Source: Pseudomonas sp. Irchel s3h17
Lineage (GTDB): Bacteria > Pseudomonadota > Gammaproteobacteria > Pseudomonadales > Pseudomonadaceae
Direction of reading: 5' to 3'
DNA: 64,000 nucleotides
Assembly: GCF_900187505.1 (NCBI RefSeq)
Contig: NZ_FYDL01000018.1
Span: 1 to 64,000 of the forward strand
Position 1 is the stretch's first letter. The number at the start of each line of letters is the position of its first letter. Made by a program: the position numbers and the translations under genes. Of the stretch, positions 1-7,885 are shown in pieces. Below the pieces are notes generated by a model that did no database searches, had not been told where the DNA came from, and saw only the letters and a list, made by a program, of their open reading frames with translations.

Positions 1-4
1 GAAT

Positions 5-122
5 TTCTTGACGACCATAGAGCATTGGAACCACCTGATCCCATCCCGAACTCAGCAGTGAAACGATGCATCGCCGATGGTAGTGTGGGGTTTCCCCATG
101 TGAGAGTAGGTCATCGTCAAGA
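5..122 (+). rRNA. rrf: 5S ribosomal RNA
   Basis: The first bases match the conserved Pseudomonas 5S rRNA, including the internal stretches CCCGAACTCAG, GATGGTAGTGTGGGG and the closing GAGAGTAGGTCATCGTCAAG. The 5' and 3' ends pair (CTTGACGA with TCGTCAAG), which fixes the boundaries to within a few bases. The gene lies at the window edge and is followed at once by a terminator, so it is the last gene of an rRNA operon whose 16S and 23S genes lie upstream of the window. Confidence 0.97.
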
Positions 123-133
123 TTAAATTCCGA

Positions 134-171
134 AACCCCTATCTGCATCTGCAGGTAGGGGTTTTGTTTTT
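134..171 (+). terminator. rRNA operon rho-independent terminator
   Basis: The hairpin AACCCCTA...TAGGGGTT is followed by a T-rich run (TTTTGTTTTT) directly after the 5S gene. Position and form fit the terminator of the rRNA operon. Confidence 0.9.
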
Positions 172-321
172 GTGCGCGAAAAAGTTGGCACCCATAAAAC
201 ACCCCAAAGGTTGTATCCAGTCTTTGGAGGGGCAGTTCAGAGCATGGGAACGATCAATCCGTCTGCAGGCAGGTGGTGCGTTTGCAGGAAGGTCGCGCGC
301 GGCCTTCACCGGCCCCCGGTA

Positions 322-723
322 TCAAGCCCCGGGCACCGGGCAGCCGAGGTCGCCTTCCTGGCACTCGAGGTAGGTCTTGAACGCCGCCACCCTTGCCTTG
401 GTCTGCTCGGCCAGGCAGCGGCTGTGGATCAGCGGGTAGACACTGCCACCGGCCACCCCGGAGGCAGAGAACCCACACTCGGCATCACGAAATGCCACCC
501 AGGCGCGTTGCGCACCCACCAGCAGCTTTTTGCCCTCGGGGTTGTCCTTCAGGCGCTCATTGATCTGCTTGTAGAGGCTGTTGAGCTGCTTGTCGGCGCT
601 CTGGTAGTCCTTGGCGGCGCACGCGTTCATCGTGCGCTGGTCGACGGCGTTGGCGCAGTTGTCAGCCTGGGCGCCGGAGGCCAGCAGCAGGGGGGCAAGG
701 GCCAGTAAACACGGTAAGCGCAT
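322..723 (-). CDS. Secreted LprI-family (DUF1311) protein, putative lysozyme inhibitor
   Basis: This 133-residue protein begins with a clear signal peptide (MRLPCLLALAPLLLASGAQA, cleavage before Asp21). A short domain with regularly spaced cysteines follows, carrying DNCANAVDQRTMNAC and a Tyr/Gln-rich helix (SADKQLNSLYKQI). This is the LprI N-terminal (DUF1311) fold. LprI of Mycobacterium is a lysozyme inhibitor; for pseudomonad members the role is inferred, and periplasmic location follows from the signal peptide. An upstream in-frame ATG at 750 is possible, but only the start at 723 places the hydrophobic segment at the N-terminus. It is a single gene, head to tail with the GFA-family gene upstream. 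Confidence 0.85.
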   Translation of the reverse strand: MRLPCLLALAPLLLASGAQADNCANAVDQRTMNACAAKDYQSADKQLNSLYKQINERLKDNPEGKKLLVGAQRAWVAFRDAECGFSASGVAGGSVYPLIHSRCLAEQTKARVAAFKTYLECQEGDLGCPVPGA

Positions 724-796
724 GGGAGGGCTCGCTTGAGGTCGGGACATTGAGTGGGGGGGTGATTGAAGAACACTCGCCAGGTCTGCGCAAGCT

Positions 797-1198
797 TCAG
801 GTCGGCTGCCACTGCGCGCACTCAGGGATCCCTTGATACGCCAGCCACGGCACATCGTGAGCGGTCCAGATGTGCGCCTGTGGCGTCACGCCCGGGTCAT
901 CATCCAGGGTGGCCACCCGCACAATCACATGGGGTTGGGCCGGGCGTTCGGCCATCAGCTGTGAGCCGCAGCGCGAGCAAAAATGCCGCAGCTTGCCGGG
1001 GGATGACTCGAACGATGTCAGCAGCTCCTGCCCCCTGGTCCAGCGAAAATGTTCACGCATGACCCCGGCCGTCGAGGCGAACGCAGCCCCATGCGCCTTG
1101 CGGCAGGTGTGGCAATGGCAGTGACTGACGGGCATGTCGAGGCGGTCGAGTTCATAGGCGATGGCCTTGCACAGGCAACTGCCGTGGAGTGTGCTCAT
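797..1198 (-). CDS. GFA-family (CENP-V/GFA domain) protein
   Basis: The 133-residue protein shows the zinc-binding cysteine pattern of the GFA fold: GSCLC near residue 8, CHCHTCRKAHG around residues 27-37, and FCSRCGSQL around residues 73-81. The family is named after glutathione-dependent formaldehyde-activating enzyme, but most members have no proven reaction, so no substrate is assigned. The start at 1198 is chosen because AGGAAG lies a few bases upstream; a longer reading adds 24 unconserved residues. It stands alone between the LprI-like gene and a divergent SRPBCC gene. Confidence 0.88.
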   Translation of the reverse strand: MSTLHGSCLCKAIAYELDRLDMPVSHCHCHTCRKAHGAAFASTAGVMREHFRWTRGQELLTSFESSPGKLRHFCSRCGSQLMAERPAQPHVIVRVATLDDDPGVTPQAHIWTAHDVPWLAYQGIPECAQWQPT

Positions 1199-1370
1199 GG
1201 TGTCTTCCTTTACGCGGCTGACGAACGGTCGAAAGCCCACGTTAGCACCGATAACCGGGCGTTGCCCCACGCTGAACGATGATCGCCGGGGCGAGTCGTA
1301 AGTGTTGGATGCATCGGCAAGATTGCCCGTTCGGGCGTCCGCGCCTAGTGTTCATCAAAGGAGGTGCCCT

Positions 1371-1829
1371 ATGCACACATCAGATCGTATCGAAAGAAAG
1401 ATCCTGCTCAGGGTTCCACGCTCGAAAGTCTGGCAGGCCCTGGCCAATGCCGAGTCCTTTGGCCAGTGGTTTGGCGTCGCACTGGGCGGCAAGCGTTTCG
1501 TGGCGGGCGAGCGTACCCAGGGGCAAATCACTTACCCGGGCTATGAGCATCTGGTCTGGGACGTGGAGGTGATGAGGGTCGAGCCGGAGCGGGTGCTTGC
1601 GTTTCGCTGGCATCCTTATGCCGTGGAGCCCGCAGTGGATTATTCCTCGGAACCCACCACCCTGGTGTTGTTCGAACTCGAAGACATGGACGGCGGCACG
1701 TTGCTGCGGGTCATTGAGTCAGGTTTCGACAACATCCCGGCAGAGCGTCGCCTCAAGGCGTTCCGCATGGACAGCCGTGGCTGGGATGAGCAAATGAACA
1801 ACATCGAGACGTACCTTGCCACCCACTGA
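1371..1829 (+). CDS. SRPBCC / AHSA1-like START-fold protein
   Basis: This 152-residue protein has the AHSA1-type SRPBCC pattern: an N-terminal strand with PRSKVWQALANAESFGQWFG, a middle EVMRVEPERVLAFRWHP strand, and the C-terminal helix with GWDEQMNNIETYL. Such proteins form a hydrophobic-cavity fold used for ligand binding or as toxin/antitoxin-like accessory proteins; the ligand here is unknown. The start is well fixed by a near-perfect AAAGGAGG six bases before the ATG. An upstream in-frame reading from 1302 lacks such a site. It is divergent from the GFA-family gene. Confidence 0.9.
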   Translation: MHTSDRIERKILLRVPRSKVWQALANAESFGQWFGVALGGKRFVAGERTQGQITYPGYEHLVWDVEVMRVEPERVLAFRWHPYAVEPAVDYSSEPTTLVLFELEDMDGGTLLRVIESGFDNIPAERRLKAFRMDSRGWDEQMNNIETYLATH

Positions 1830-1988
1830 TGCCCCGCATGCCCCATCGTCCGTTATCAATGGGGTCGCGTTTTCGCGACCCCGGTATCCGCTTTCGGCGT
1901 GAGCCCATCCTCTGCAATCGATCCGGTGTGTTTCCAGCGGCCAGCGGCGCTGGAGGGCAGCTGGCGGCAAGGTTTCTCGCAATGTTTC

Positions 1989-2006
1989 TATAGCGAATGT
2001 CTTACA
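1989..2006 (+). promoter_or_regulatory. Degenerate GacA upstream activating site of the rsmX-like RNA
   Basis: The known GacA site upstream of rsm RNAs is TGTAAG-N6-CTTACA. Here the right half CTTACA is perfect (2001-2006) and the left half (TATAGC, 1989-1994) is poor. The site is centred about 65 bp before the inferred RNA start, where this element normally sits. A possible -10 (TATTCT, 2051-2056) lies downstream. Confidence 0.55.
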
Positions 2007-2061
2007 TGCAATGATAACTATGTCGTCTATTGCGCTTTGGATCCCAAGGGTATTCTTGCTC

Positions 2062-2173
2062 CATCAACTGAGCACAGGATGTACTCAGGGTCATGGATGA
2101 TCGGCCATATGCAAGGAACGCATCGACAGGATGTCGTCATGGTCTTGAAAACCCGCTTCGGCGGGTTTTTTTA
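2062..2173 (+). ncRNA. rsmX: RsmX-like regulatory small RNA (sequesters RsmA/RsmE)
   Basis: About 110 nt with no convincing reading frame carries four consecutive short hairpins, each presenting GGA in its loop: TGAGCAC-AGGAT-GTACTCA, TCA-TGGA-TGA, ATGC-AAGGAAC-GCAT and CGAC-AGGAT-GTCG. It ends in the terminator AAACCCGC-TTC-GGCGGGTTTTTTT. Repeated ANGGA loops with a terminator define the RsmX/Y/Z family, whose RNAs titrate the translational repressors RsmA/RsmE under GacS/GacA control. Size, loop motifs and a CTTACA half-site near -65 fit RsmX best. The exact 5' end is inferred from a TATTCT box at 2051. Confidence 0.88.
2147..2173 (+). terminator. Terminator of the rsmX-like RNA
   Basis: AAACCCGC-TTC-GGCGGGTTT is followed by a run of T. 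It forms the 3' end of the small RNA. Confidence 0.85.
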
Positions 2174-2192
2174 TGGGCGCGATAAAGCCGCT

Positions 2193-2336
2193 TCACACCT
2201 CGACCACTCCCCGCAGTATCTCCAGTGCCTGCTCGAGTGGTGCCATGCCGATCGAACCCATCGCGACGCGCAATGCGTGGGGGACATGTTCGGTGGTGGC
2301 AAAGGGTTCCGCACTGGTCACCATCACGCCGCTCAT
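2193..2336 (-). pseudogene. C-terminal remnant of a MocR-type (GntR/aminotransferase) regulator
   Basis: Reading the minus strand gives 47 residues ending at a stop, with SAEPFATTEHVPHALRVAMGS and an AL-rich helix at the end. This is the typical C-terminus of PLP-dependent aminotransferase-fold MocR regulators (the VPHALRLALGS-like segment). A TAG codon stands immediately before the first Met, and nothing upstream continues the fold, so only the tail survives. The DNA upstream of it (2340-2500) resembles no family I recognise. Confidence 0.6.
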
Positions 2337-2506
2337 CTACAAACCCGGGCCACGGGACGAAGCCTCGATCCGCGCCACCTGGAGGCCAAGCGCCAATACC
2401 GCAAGTGGTACGCGGGCTATCAGGTGGTGATCTCCAGGGTGGAGCGGGCCTATGGCGATGGCACAGTCAGCTCATTCGTGGCCAATGACCGACACGCCCG
2501 TCACGC

Positions 2507-3199
2507 TTAGGCCAGGGCTTTGTCGAGCCTGGTCGCGGCGCGCTCGGTGATCTGCCGGCGTTGATACAACGCATCGGCCACGCGCTGTTGAGCGTGTTCC
2601 AGTACGCGCTTGGGCGCCGTGAGCGGGTCGCCCGAGTTGTATGGGGGGGCTGGTGCGTATTCGAGTTGCAATTGCAGCAACTGCGCGACGTCGTCGCCAT
2701 ACAACTCGGCCGCCAGCGTCAGGGCAAAGTCGATGCCGGCCGTGATCCCGCCACCGGTCAGCAGATTGCCGTCGCGAACCACCCGGTCCTTCACTGCAAT
2801 CGCCCCCAGCAGGCTCAACAAGTCGTGATACGCCCAGTGAGTGGTCGCTCGCTTGCCCTTGAGCAACCCGGCGGCGCCGAGTACCAGGGCCCCGGTACAT
2901 ACCGAGGTGACATAGCGCGCCTTGGCGGCCTTGGCCTGGATGAACGCCAGGGTCTGCGGGTCCTCCATCAACGGGCCGACGCCGCTGCCGCCGGGGATGC
3001 AAATCACATCCAGGTCCGGGCAGTCATCGAAGGTGGTGGTCGGCTTGAGGACCAGGCCAGTACTGGCCGTCACGGGGATCAGGTCTTTCCAGATCAGATG
3101 CACCTTCACGTCCGGCAGCGATGCCAGTACATCGTAGGGACCGGTCAGGTCCAGTTGCTGCACCTGGGGGAACAACAGAAAACCAATCTGCAACGTCAT
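2507..3199 (-). CDS. inhA: Isonitrile hydratase, DJ-1/PfpI family
   Basis: The 230-residue protein has the DJ-1/PfpI fold with the nucleophile elbow SVCTGALVLG. Its Cys101, Asp17 (QQLDLTGP) and Thr102 fall exactly at the catalytic positions known for isonitrile hydratase of Pseudomonas putida, which converts isonitriles to N-substituted formamides. The start at 3199 has AGGAGAG upstream; the longer frame adds nine residues without support. It is transcribed divergently from a GlxA-type regulator that carries the same fold fused to an AraC domain, which suggests that regulator controls it. Confidence 0.9.
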   Translation of the reverse strand: MTLQIGFLLFPQVQQLDLTGPYDVLASLPDVKVHLIWKDLIPVTASTGLVLKPTTTFDDCPDLDVICIPGGSGVGPLMEDPQTLAFIQAKAAKARYVTSVCTGALVLGAAGLLKGKRATTHWAYHDLLSLLGAIAVKDRVVRDGNLLTGGGITAGIDFALTLAAELYGDDVAQLLQLQLEYAPAPPYNSGDPLTAPKRVLEHAQQRVADALYQRRQITERAATRLDKALA

Positions 3200-3308
3200 G
3201 ACGCTCTCTCCTGGGTCTGCACGCACTCACCCGGCATGGGTGGACGGTTTGACTGTAAGCTCGTAGGATTTGGCGTATACGCCAATAAGCCCTCGAATCA
3301 CGCCAATC

Positions 3309-4298
3309 ATGCCGACCTCGCCGAAAACCATTCATGTGCTGGCCTTCGCCAATGTCCAATTGCTGGATGTCACCGGGCCGTTGCAGGTGTTTGCCAGCGC
3401 CAATGACATTGCCGTCCAGCGAGGGTTGCCACCCCCCTATGCGCCGACGGTGATTGCCGCCGGGGGCGGGGCGGTGCTGTCTTCAGCGGGGTTGGCCATG
3501 CTTGCCGAACCCTTGCCGGAGCAACCCTCTGACACCCTGATCATCGCCGGTGGCTGGGGGATATACGCGGCGTCGCAAGACAGCGGCCTGGTGCATTGGG
3601 TGCGCCAGCAGGCAGCGGTGTCGCGGCGCGTGGCGTCGGTGTGCACGGGGGCGTTTTTGCTGGCTGCCAGCGGTTGGCTCGACGGCCGTCGGGTGGTCAC
3701 GCACTGGACGCGTTGCGAGCAACTGGCGCAGCAGTATCCGCGCCTGCGGGTCGAGCCCAATCCGATTTTCATCAACGACGGCCCGGTCTGGACCTCGGCC
3801 GGGGTCACGGCCGGCATCGACCTGTCGCTGGCGCTGGTGGAAGCGGACCTGGGGCGGGCCATGGCGCTGGACGTGGCGCGGCAACTGGTAGTGTTCCTCA
3901 AGCGGCCGGGCGGTCAATCGCAGTTCAGCGTCACCCTGGACCTGCAACGGCAAGGCAATCGTTTTGACGAACTGCACGCCTGGATCGCCGAGCACCTCAC
4001 CCTGGACCTCGGCCTATCGGCGCTGGCGCTGCAAGCCGGCATGAGCGAACGCAGTTTCATCCGCCACTACCGCGCCGACACCGGGCAGACCCCGGCGCGG
4101 GCCATCGAGCAGATCCGCGTCGAAACCGCCCGCCGCCTGCTGTGCGACACGGTTGTGCCGATCAAGCGGATCGCAACGCAATGTGGCTTCGGCAGCGAAG
4201 AAACCCTGCGCCGCAGTTTCCTGCGGGCCATGGGGGTGACACCGAAGGCGTATCGGGAGCGGTTTTCAAGAGAGTGCGTGGGGGAGTCAGGCGAATAA
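3309..4298 (+). CDS. GlxA-family transcriptional regulator (DJ-1/PfpI + AraC HTH)
   Basis: This 329-residue protein has an N-terminal DJ-1/PfpI-like domain (HVLAFANVQLLDVTGPLQVF; SVCTGAFLLAASGWL near residue 100). A C-terminal AraC double helix-turn-helix follows (about 225-325, with ALALQAGMSERSFIRHYR and IKRIATQCGFGSEETLRRSF). It is likely a ligand-sensing activator. Its position divergent from inhA points to that gene as target. The 3' end overlaps the convergent BRCT gene by 12 bp. The ATG at 3309 is preferred over 3270 because the fold starts just after it, though no strong ribosome site is seen. Confidence 0.9.
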   Translation: MPTSPKTIHVLAFANVQLLDVTGPLQVFASANDIAVQRGLPPPYAPTVIAAGGGAVLSSAGLAMLAEPLPEQPSDTLIIAGGWGIYAASQDSGLVHWVRQQAAVSRRVASVCTGAFLLAASGWLDGRRVVTHWTRCEQLAQQYPRLRVEPNPIFINDGPVWTSAGVTAGIDLSLALVEADLGRAMALDVARQLVVFLKRPGGQSQFSVTLDLQRQGNRFDELHAWIAEHLTLDLGLSALALQAGMSERSFIRHYRADTGQTPARAIEQIRVETARRLLCDTVVPIKRIATQCGFGSEETLRRSFLRAMGVTPKAYRERFSRECVGESGE

Positions 4299-4919
4299 CA
4301 TTTTCTGCCAGTGCTCTTCGCTGATGATCGCAATCGACGTGCCACTTTCCCGCAGCTCCACGGCCCTTTTGATCTTGGTGCCGTAGCTGCTATGCAACCA
4401 TTGATCATTGCCGATGCTACCGACGATCAGATAGTGGACCTTCTTGCTGACAGAGCCACCAATCAATCCGCCGCGTTCGAGAATCAGGGACTCACAGTCT
4501 TTGCGCGGGCCGTAGGCCATCACCCCGGTAAAGAGAAATACCCGGTCAACCCAGCTGAGAATGGGAGGCGGATTGTTCAAGGGAAGAGTGGTGGGGCTGG
4601 TGAAGGTTACAGTCGAACCGATGGGAAGGCCGGCGAACTGATGCAGCATCTCCAGGAGTTCGGCTGACTCTTCAGCATCCAGCACCCCATCGCTGAGCAT
4701 GCTGGCGAGGCGTTTGTAGAGGAGGTTGACGACCGGATCGCTCAAGTGGACCAGATGGGTTTCGATCCAGTTCTTGAGAAACTCGGCTTCCTGTTGGTCG
4801 ATTTTTTCATCGGCAGCAAGTCCCGCGGTAATACCGACCAACGCATCCGCTGAGCGGCGATCTATCCGCGCTTCGTGAAAGAAAGCGCTGTTCTGAAACT
4901 CCTCATGCAAATCCACCAT
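4287..4919 (-). CDS. BRCT-domain protein with TerB-like N-terminus
   Basis: The 210-residue protein has two parts. Residues 20-100 form an acidic helical region (DALVGITAGLAADEKIDQQE, SMLSDGVLDAEES) resembling TerB-like folds. Residues 120-210 form a BRCT domain like that of NAD-dependent DNA ligase (VFLFTGVMAYGPRKD, KKVHYLIVGS, GTKIKRAVEL, EEHWQKML). BRCT domains bind phosphopeptides or DNA ends, but no catalytic domain is present. AGGAGT precedes the start. The upstream hypothetical gene ends five bases before, so both form one unit. The TerB comparison is inference from pattern only. Confidence 0.85.
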   Translation of the reverse strand: MVDLHEEFQNSAFFHEARIDRRSADALVGITAGLAADEKIDQQEAEFLKNWIETHLVHLSDPVVNLLYKRLASMLSDGVLDAEESAELLEMLHQFAGLPIGSTVTFTSPTTLPLNNPPPILSWVDRVFLFTGVMAYGPRKDCESLILERGGLIGGSVSKKVHYLIVGSIGNDQWLHSSYGTKIKRAVELRESGTSIAIISEEHWQKMLFA

Positions 4920-4924
4920 GGGTC

Positions 4925-5320
4925 TTACTCCTGGGCTTCGATTTCCGTCTGCTCATTGATGTACTTCGAACGGTCGGGGGTAAACGTCACGACCATCCGG
5001 GTTCTGGCGCAGGTCAATGGGTGTTCCTGGGTCAGGTCGATGTCCAGGGACTCACCGCGCAGGCCCTGCCATTGGGCGAGGTATTTGAGGGAACCGTACT
5101 TTTCGCGTTTCTTCAGGCTGCGGCTGACGCCACCTTTCCAGCCCAATACCGGGAGTTCACCGGTCAGGCAGCGCTGGGCCAGCAGGGGAAACCTTGCGGC
5201 GCGTTCGCGGCCGATTTCCCAGCATTTGATCAGGCCTTTGTCTTCGGCTTCCCAGAGTTGGTCCCGGGTCAGGCCGGTGCGCGGTGGTGTGTCGATGCTG
5301 CGATGGATGCGTTGGGTCAT
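4925..5320 (-). CDS. Hypothetical protein in operon with the BRCT protein
   Basis: A 131-residue basic protein, not recognised. It is rich in Arg and Lys, has no signal peptide or membrane segment, and contains WEAEDKGLIKCWEIGRERAARFP and a Trp-rich middle (LGWKGG, LAQWQGLRG). The start at 5320 is supported by AAGGAAT. Its stop is five bases before the BRCT gene, so the two are co-transcribed and may act together. The 289 bp upstream (5321-5609) hold no gene I can support. Confidence 0.7.
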   Translation of the reverse strand: MTQRIHRSIDTPPRTGLTRDQLWEAEDKGLIKCWEIGRERAARFPLLAQRCLTGELPVLGWKGGVSRSLKKREKYGSLKYLAQWQGLRGESLDIDLTQEHPLTCARTRMVVTFTPDRSKYINEQTEIEAQE

Positions 5321-5609
5321 TCGGATTCCTTGAATTCGGGTTTTTGTTGCACAGCTCCGCTGTACCCGTTGAGGGCCGATCTTATGAGGGTAGGTGAGTG
5401 CTGGCAACAGGGCATTTACGCGGGTCCCGCGCGGTCGATCCGCGATGGTTGTTCAAGGTCTGTAGGGCGCAGGAGCGATTTTTTCAGCCAGCCCTGAGGG
5501 CCGTGCATGGCCTGGGAGCCGTCAAGGCTCGGCGTTGCTCATCACATGCTTGAAGTGATGCCGCCAAAAAAACGGTGCCCAGTTTGCCGGAGCGATCCAG
5601 GGGTGAGCC

Positions 5610-6212
5610 CTACTTGCCCACGGGCGCATGGTTGCGCAACCCCCGCAACAACACCTCCAGCCCCTGTAGCGCTTCGTGCAATCGTTCTGCCGGGGCTTCG
5701 TCGCGCGCGATCCACAGCGCCGCCTGTACCAGGCTGCCATTGATCAGGCGTGCCAGGGCCTCGGGTGGGGCGGGGGTGATGAAGTGATGTTCCATCAAGT
5801 GTTCGAGCAAGCGCCTCAGGGTAGCCACGCAGTCGTGTTGCAGGTTCAGCGTCAGGTCACCCAGCACGGCGGGGGCGTCCAGCAACAGGATGCGCTGGAT
5901 TTCGTGTTCCTGGGCCATGTACAGATAGGCCGTGCAACGCTGGCAGAACCCGCTCCAGGGATCGCCGGCACTGGCAGAGATGGCATCGAGGCGGGCGTCC
6001 ATTTCACTGTCGATCTGCGCGACCACCGCCGCCAGCAAGCCCTTTTTGTCGCCGAAATGGTGATACAGCGCACCGCGCGTCAGGCCGACCTGGGCGGTGA
6101 AATCGTCCATTGAGGTATTGCCATAGCCTTGGGTACCGAAGGCGTGGCGGGCGCTGGTGATCAGTTTGGCTCGGGTCTGCTCAATCATTTTGGCGCGTGG
6201 TTGCTGGCCCAT
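5610..6212 (-). CDS. TetR-family transcriptional repressor
   Basis: A 200-residue TetR regulator. The N-terminal HTH is classic (AFGTQGYGNTSMDDFTAQVG, LTRGALYHHFGDKKGLLAAVV), followed by a helical ligand domain. It is divergent from an MFS exporter, with two identical-type palindromes in between, the usual arrangement for autoregulated drug or metabolite efflux control. AGGGA precedes the ATG at 6212. Confidence 0.93.
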   Translation of the reverse strand: MGQQPRAKMIEQTRAKLITSARHAFGTQGYGNTSMDDFTAQVGLTRGALYHHFGDKKGLLAAVVAQIDSEMDARLDAISASAGDPWSGFCQRCTAYLYMAQEHEIQRILLLDAPAVLGDLTLNLQHDCVATLRRLLEHLMEHHFITPAPPEALARLINGSLVQAALWIARDEAPAERLHEALQGLEVLLRGLRNHAPVGK

Positions 6213-6241
6213 GGTGTCCCTCGAAACGATCCTGCGGTTTG

Positions 6242-6258
6242 ACATACGCTGCGTATGT
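6242..6258. promoter_or_regulatory. TetR operator O1 (ACATACG-CTG-CGTATGT)
   Basis: A perfect 7-3-7 palindrome lies 29 bp before the tetR start in the divergent region. It shares both arms with a second site 31 bp away, about three helical turns. Confidence 0.8.
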
Positions 6259-6272
6259 TTGCATGATTCAAG

Positions 6273-6289
6273 ACATACGTGTCGTATGT
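6273..6289. promoter_or_regulatory. TetR operator O2 (ACATACG-TGT-CGTATGT)
   Basis: This is the second perfect 7-3-7 palindrome with the same arms as O1, closer to the MFS gene. The pair should let the TetR protein silence both divergent promoters. Confidence 0.8.
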
Positions 6290-6351
6290 GATTTTAATGC
6301 ACGGACGCTTTATGGCAAGTTGCATCCCCCAAGGAGAGGCAAGCCCCCCCA

Positions 6352-7515
6352 ATGGCAAACCCTTATTCGGTGTTATTCAAGGCCCCGGGCAGCCGGGCCT
6401 TTGTGCTGGCCGGGATGCTCGCGCGCATGCCGATCTCCATGACCGGCATCGGCCTGATCACCATGCTCGCGCAGTTGCAGGGCGGCTACACGCTGGCCGG
6501 CTCGGTGGCGGCGACCTTCGCCCTGGCCACGGCGTTTTGCGCGCCACAGGTGTCACGGATGGTCGACCGCTTTGGTCAGGGCCGGGTGCTGCCCGTCGCG
6601 GCATTGGTCGGCGGCGGTGCGCTGTTGTTACTGTTGCTGTGTACCCGTTTGCAGGCCCCCCAGTGGACGCTGTTTGTATTTGCCGCGCTGGCCGGGTGCA
6701 TGCCGAGCATGTCGGCGATGGTGCGGGCACGCTGGACCGAGATCTATCGCGGTCAACCCGAACTGCAAACCGCCTATGCGCTGGAGTCGGTGCTCGACGA
6801 GGTGTGCTTTATCGTCGGCCCGCCGCTGTCGGTGGGCTTGTGCGTGGTGGTCTTTCCCGAGGCCGGGCCGTTGGCGGCGTTGCTGGCGTTGGCCATCGGC
6901 GTGACGGCGTTTGTGTTGCAACGCAGCACCGAGCCGGCCATTCACCCCCATGATCGGGAGCTGCCAGGCTCGGCCATTGCTTCGCTGGAAGTGCGCTTGC
7001 TGATCCTGCTGATGATCGCCCTGGGCACCATCGTGGGGGTGATCGACGTGGTCAGCGTGGCCTTCGCTCAGCAGCAGGGGCAGCCGGCGGCGGCGAGTAT
7101 TGTGCTTTCGGTGTACGCCATCGGTTCGTGCCTGGCCGGCCTGGCGTTCGGGGCGTTGAAATTCGACGTACCGCTGCCGCGCCTGTTTCTGTATGGCGGG
7201 GTGGCGACCGCGGTGACCACGCTGCCGTTGCTGCTGGCGAGCAATATCTTCGGGCTGGCGCTGGCGATGTTTGTCTCCGGACTGTTTTTTGCTCCGACGC
7301 TGATCGTGGCCATGGCCTTGGTGGAGCGCCTCGTACCGCCGGCCAAACTCACCGAAGGCCTGACCTGGCTGGTCACCGGCCTGAGCATTGGCGTGGCCAT
7401 CGGCGCGGCGGGTTCCGGCTGGCTGGTGGATGCCTTTGGCGCCCGCAGCGGTTTCTGGCTGGCGATTGCGGCCGGTGTCGTGGTGCTGGGGGCAGCGGTG
7501 CAGAGCTTTCGCTGA
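6352..7515 (+). CDS. MFS transporter
   Basis: This 387-residue membrane protein has about twelve hydrophobic segments, a conserved inter-helix motif (SRMVDRFGQGRVLP, residues about 65-78) and a central loop near residue 195 (PAIHPHDRELPG). It is a major facilitator of the drug/metabolite efflux type; the substrate cannot be read from sequence. AAGGAGAGG is well placed before the ATG. The divergent TetR gene and its twin operators imply ligand-induced expression. Confidence 0.9.
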   Translation: MANPYSVLFKAPGSRAFVLAGMLARMPISMTGIGLITMLAQLQGGYTLAGSVAATFALATAFCAPQVSRMVDRFGQGRVLPVAALVGGGALLLLLLCTRLQAPQWTLFVFAALAGCMPSMSAMVRARWTEIYRGQPELQTAYALESVLDEVCFIVGPPLSVGLCVVVFPEAGPLAALLALAIGVTAFVLQRSTEPAIHPHDRELPGSAIASLEVRLLILLMIALGTIVGVIDVVSVAFAQQQGQPAAASIVLSVYAIGSCLAGLAFGALKFDVPLPRLFLYGGVATAVTTLPLLLASNIFGLALAMFVSGLFFAPTLIVAMALVERLVPPAKLTEGLTWLVTGLSIGVAIGAAGSGWLVDAFGARSGFWLAIAAGVVVLGAAVQSFR

Positions 7516-7694
7516 CTGGCCTGAGCGGTTGCGATTGATTTGCATCGGGCATCGTCCATTCCCCTGCAGGCAACCTGAGATTCGGACGTCGGCGGTTGGC
7601 TGTAGGTCAGGCCGGTCGCGTTGCCCGGGTGCGCGGCGCTGTCCGCCAGCCACCTACACCCGCGAGGTATAAATCGCAGGGCTGAAGCCCAGAG

Positions 7695-7885
7695 GGTTGG
7701 CTCGAACGGACTGGCGTTGACGTCAGTACCGGACTGCGGCAGGAACGACTCGGAGTAGCTTGCGTACGGCGTCACACCGTTGTCGAACAGGTAACCGAAG
7801 CCGGCCCGGCTGGTGAACCTCTCATCCGTGGCCCGGGTGCCCGGGGTGTCACTCAATGGTTGCTTGTTCTCGGTGACGGCGTAGT
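7695..7885 (-). pseudogene. TonB-dependent siderophore receptor fragment
   Basis: The minus strand encodes about 60 residues of a TonB-dependent receptor barrel: TSRAGFGYLFDNGVTPYASYS, then ESFLPQSGTDVN and PFEPT. This segment occurs before the last third of ferrioxamine/ferrichrome-type receptors. No plug domain, TonB box or C-terminal Phe strand is nearby. One end runs straight into the 217-bp repeat array and the other (7516-7694) into unrecognised DNA. Confidence 0.7.

Noticed and set aside
1899..2510. 203-codon open frame on the plus strand across the rsmX-like RNA
   Set aside because: It runs through four RNA hairpins and a terminator. Codon use is irregular and no domain is visible.
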